Shown here: piece by piece, positions 6,192-7,076 of the stretch
Numbering within the stretch: the stretch's first letter is position 1
Layout of the letters: the number at the start of each line of letters is the position of its first letter
Assembly: GCA_019242465.1 (NCBI GenBank)
Contig: JAFAVL010000290.1
Location: 1-7,076 of the forward strand
DNA from: Chroococcidiopsidaceae cyanobacterium CP_BM_RX_35
GTDB lineage: Bacteria > Cyanobacteriota > Cyanobacteriia > Cyanobacteriales > Chroococcidiopsidaceae
Direction of reading: 5' to 3'
DNA length: 7,076 nucleotides
The notes under the pieces: generated by a model
Told to the model about the DNA's origin: nothing
What the model saw: the letters and a program-made list of their open reading frames with translations, nothing else
The model's database searches: none
Program-made: the position numbers and the translations under genes

Positions 6192-7019
6192 TTACCCAGG
6201 ACTAGAAGGATTTGCGCCATCGAGAAACTTCATCACAACTGCATTGAATTGGTCAGCTTGCTCAATATTAGGGAAGTGACCACATTGCTCAACAATCAGT
6301 AGCTCTGAGTTGGGAATTTCTCGCTTGAACCGCTCACCAAGAGCAACAGGTGTCCATCTATCCTCACGACCCCAGATGATGAGTGTCGGCTGTTTAATCT
6401 CACTCAGTTTGTTGTCAAGCACGTCTTCGTGACGAATAAACGATTCGATAAAACGTTGTTGGGCATAAGCACCAAGCATAGAACCTGCAAAAGCTTTATC
6501 AATAGCTGCATCACTCGCATACGTTTTTCGATCGTAAAAAGCAAGCGCCAAAGATTGCTGCATCTGTTCTAGTGTCGAAGGATTAAGAAGTCGCAGTGTA
6601 CCAGGTACGTGTCCGAGCTGGTGCAGGTCCGGCACTTGCGGGATAGCATATGCATAGCCTGCATCCACTAGTACAAGCTGTTTAACTTTCTCAGTGTGTC
6701 CTAGAGCAAAGGAAGCAGCAACAGCACCACCCATAGAATGACCCACCAGTGAAGCGCTGTTAATTTTGAGTCCTTCGTATACCCCGTTGAGGAAGTCAAC
6801 CCATGTGGCAGGGCGGTAGTTGATCAATGGTTTATCAGATTGTCCTGCACCAATTTGATCGAACGCAATAACACGATATTTCTGGGACAGTGAAGGAATG
6901 GTTTTGTCCCAATCCGATAAATCGCCACCAAGGTTATGAAGCAGGACAACTACAGGTCCGCTACCTACCTCTGTGTAGCGAATCTTTTGCCCATAAATAG
7001 TAATGAACTTATTTGACAT
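6192..7019 (-). CDS. Alpha/beta hydrolase fold protein
   Basis: This is a 275-residue cytosolic alpha/beta hydrolase of canonical length. Numbering from the ATG at 7019, the oxyanion region is LLHNLGG (26-32), the nucleophile elbow is GHSMGG with Ser95, the acid is Asp220 in IIWGREDRWTP, and the base is His248 in EQCGHFPNIEQ. The whole set fits the esterase/C-C hydrolase/RutD-like group (PF00561 type). The usual HG of the oxyanion motif is HN here. The cap region (about 120-190) sets specificity and is not diagnostic by eye. Tandem ATG codons at 7022 and 7019 both follow AGGAG; the second has the better spacing (seven bases), so I prefer it. It is transcribed away from the metabolic cluster, and a role in that pathway is possible but unsupported. 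Confidence 0.88.
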   Translation of the reverse strand: MSNKFITIYGQKIRYTEVGSGPVVVLLHNLGGDLSDWDKTIPSLSQKYRVIAFDQIGAGQSDKPLINYRPATWVDFLNGVYEGLKINSASLVGHSMGGAVAASFALGHTEKVKQLVLVDAGYAYAIPQVPDLHQLGHVPGTLRLLNPSTLEQMQQSLALAFYDRKTYASDAAIDKAFAGSMLGAYAQQRFIESFIRHEDVLDNKLSEIKQPTLIIWGREDRWTPVALGERFKREIPNSELLIVEQCGHFPNIEQADQFNAVVMKFLDGANPSSPG

Positions 7020-7026
7020 CATTTCA

Positions 7027-7031
7027 CTCCT
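7027..7031 (-). promoter_or_regulatory. Strong Shine-Dalgarno of the second alpha/beta hydrolase
   Basis: AAAGGAG on the minus strand, with the AGGAG core at 7031-7027, lies four bases before the ATG at 7022 and seven before the ATG at 7019. It decides for the second ATG. It is the best ribosome binding site in the window; most other genes here have none. Confidence 0.7.
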
Positions 7032-7046
7032 TTGTGCTATCTCGGC

Positions 7047-7063
7047 TAGCTTTAACCAAGCTA
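7047..7063. promoter_or_regulatory. Perfect inverted repeat, possible operator
   Basis: TAGCTT, five bases, then AAGCTA forms a perfect 6-bp inverted repeat 16 bases upstream of the Shine-Dalgarno of the minus-strand hydrolase. It abuts a TATATA-like -10 candidate at about 7062-7067. A repressor operator overlapping a promoter is plausible, but the window ends before a -35 element could be judged and the repeat is short. Confidence 0.3.
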
Positions 7064-7076
7064 TATAAGTCTTATC

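Noticed and set aside
6016..6279. 87-codon plus-strand open frame
   Set aside because: It is antisense to the transposase remnant and to the 3' end of the second hydrolase.

Overview
The window looks cyanobacterial. It carries a full HIP1 octamer (GCGATCGC, 3525-3532) and several partial GCGATC copies, has moderate GC content, and contains a textbook cyanobacterial NtcA-type promoter. Nothing in it allows a genus call.

Layout. Positions 125-4712 hold four metabolic genes, all on the plus strand: a dienelactone-hydrolase-like alpha/beta hydrolase, a cysteine amidohydrolase of the isochorismatase superfamily that closely resembles biuret hydrolases, a Rieske non-heme iron oxygenase, and an NCS1-type purine/cytosine permease of the Fcy2-like branch. 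A decayed ParE/RelE-like toxin gene (about 1131-1311) sits between the first and second of these. On the minus strand follow a small exported protein (4826-5218), about 500 bp without a convincing gene, a decayed Tn3-family transposase (5723-6162, in three reading frames with an internal deletion), and a second, canonical alpha/beta hydrolase (6192-7019) with a strong ribosome binding site and a possible operator.

How the genes may work together. The permease imports nucleobase-like compounds in characterised relatives, Rieske oxygenases oxidise rings or N-methyl groups, and the amidohydrolase family cleaves ureido or biuret-type C-N bonds and releases carbamate/ammonia. The intergenic region ahead of the Rieske-permease pair contains GTA-N8-TAC, a 21-base gap, then TATACT, which is the standard NtcA-activated promoter arrangement. 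Together this suggests a nitrogen-starvation-induced system that takes up and oxidatively dismantles an N-heterocycle (purine, pyrimidine or derivative). Functionally it would resemble the Rut uracil pathway, but with a Rieske enzyme in place of the flavin oxygenase RutA and NCS1 in place of the NCS2 carrier RutG. The substrate and the reaction order are inference. This is the most promising undescribed system in the window.

The flanks (toxin remnant, Tn3 remnant, gene-poor stretch) mark the area as a rearranged accessory region.
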